A program made the translations under genes and the position numbers. From Mycobacterium sp. (lineage in GTDB: Bacteria > Actinomycetota > Actinomycetes > Mycobacteriales > Mycobacteriaceae): 7,262 bases of DNA. The notes beneath the pieces were generated by a model that made no database searches, was not told the origin of the DNA, and was given only the letters and a program-made list of their open reading frames with translations. This document shows positions 7,163-7,262 of the stretch, in pieces. The first letter of the stretch is position 1. The number at the start of each line of letters is the position of its first letter. The stretch covers positions 1 through 7,262 of the forward strand of contig JAHFVB010000258.1 of assembly GCA_023264755.1 (NCBI GenBank), given 5' to 3'.

Positions 7163-7262
7163 CTATGCGGCTGCGGACCCGGCGCTGGCCTCTGCTTCGC
7201 GAGCCGGCGCTCCGAAGACCAATCGCGTCACCGAGGCCGGCGCGACGGTCTCGGCGGCCTTG
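7163..7262 (-). CDS. 3' end of a minus-strand gene, product unknown (partial)
   Basis: The minus-strand frame ending with TAG at 7163-7165 is open to the right edge and encodes a C-terminus of about 32 residues, including VTRLVFGAPAREAEASAGSA. Third codon positions are mostly G or C and the composition is an Ala/Glu-rich tail, as in many GC-rich actinobacterial proteins. No domain is recognisable from so little. It converges with the small plus-strand gene. A short hairpin GCCGC-TAT-GCGGC (7160-7172) overlaps its stop codon but lacks a T tract, so it is not a convincing terminator. Confidence 0.5.
   Translation of the reverse strand, partial: KAAETVAPASVTRLVFGAPAREAEASAGSAAA

Noticed and set aside
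7160..7172. Terminator hairpin between the convergent genes on the right
   Set aside because: The stem is only 5 bp, overlaps a stop codon and has no T tract.

Overview
The window looks like chromosome from an actinobacterium of the Mycobacterium/Mycolicibacterium type. This rests on high GC and strongly GC-ending codons on the right, frequent GTG starts, a mycobacterial-type PgmA (the protein begins [10 protein letters not shown], close to what I remember of the M. tuberculosis protein), paired crcB fluoride-channel genes beside pgm, and an apparent leaderless promoter. No database search was possible, so the genus is an inference.

Left part (1-2322) reads as accessory or decaying DNA, with a lower GC look than the rest. 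It holds the C-terminal end of a sugar ABC-transporter binding protein without a start (1-225, minus), about 530 bp with no clear gene but with two 16-bp direct repeats and a frameshifted coding-like stretch, a multi-pass membrane protein with a C-terminal SUKH (SMI1/KNR4-like) domain (758-1906, minus), a G-rich leader, and the first ~30 codons of an IS256-type transposase (2109-2198, plus) that ends abruptly. A tRNA-Ala(GGC) gene (2323-2395, minus) with its own promoter marks the border. The accessory material lies on the 3' side of the tRNA, the arrangement expected of a tRNA-associated integration hot spot.

Right part (2451-6848, minus strand) is a compact gene cluster read leftward: a four-helix membrane protein, crcB1, crcB2, pgm and an MFS exporter. 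Spacings are tight: 4 or 103 bp before crcB1 depending on its start, a 4-base GTGA overlap crcB1/crcB2, 85 bp before pgm, and a 4-base GTGA overlap pgm/MFS. A TAGGCT -10 element lies exactly 6 nt before the first GTG, which suggests a leaderless transcript for the whole cluster. CrcB1 and CrcB2 are non-identical Fluc-type fluoride channel subunits whose charged loops suggest opposite membrane orientations, so they probably form a heterodimer. Pgm interconverts glucose-1-P and glucose-6-P, and phosphoglucomutase is a classical fluoride-sensitive enzyme, so the linkage may be functional.

Far right: a small conserved-looking ORF of unknown function (6941-7147, plus) is divergent from the cluster and converges on the 3' end of a minus-strand gene that runs off the window (7163-7262).
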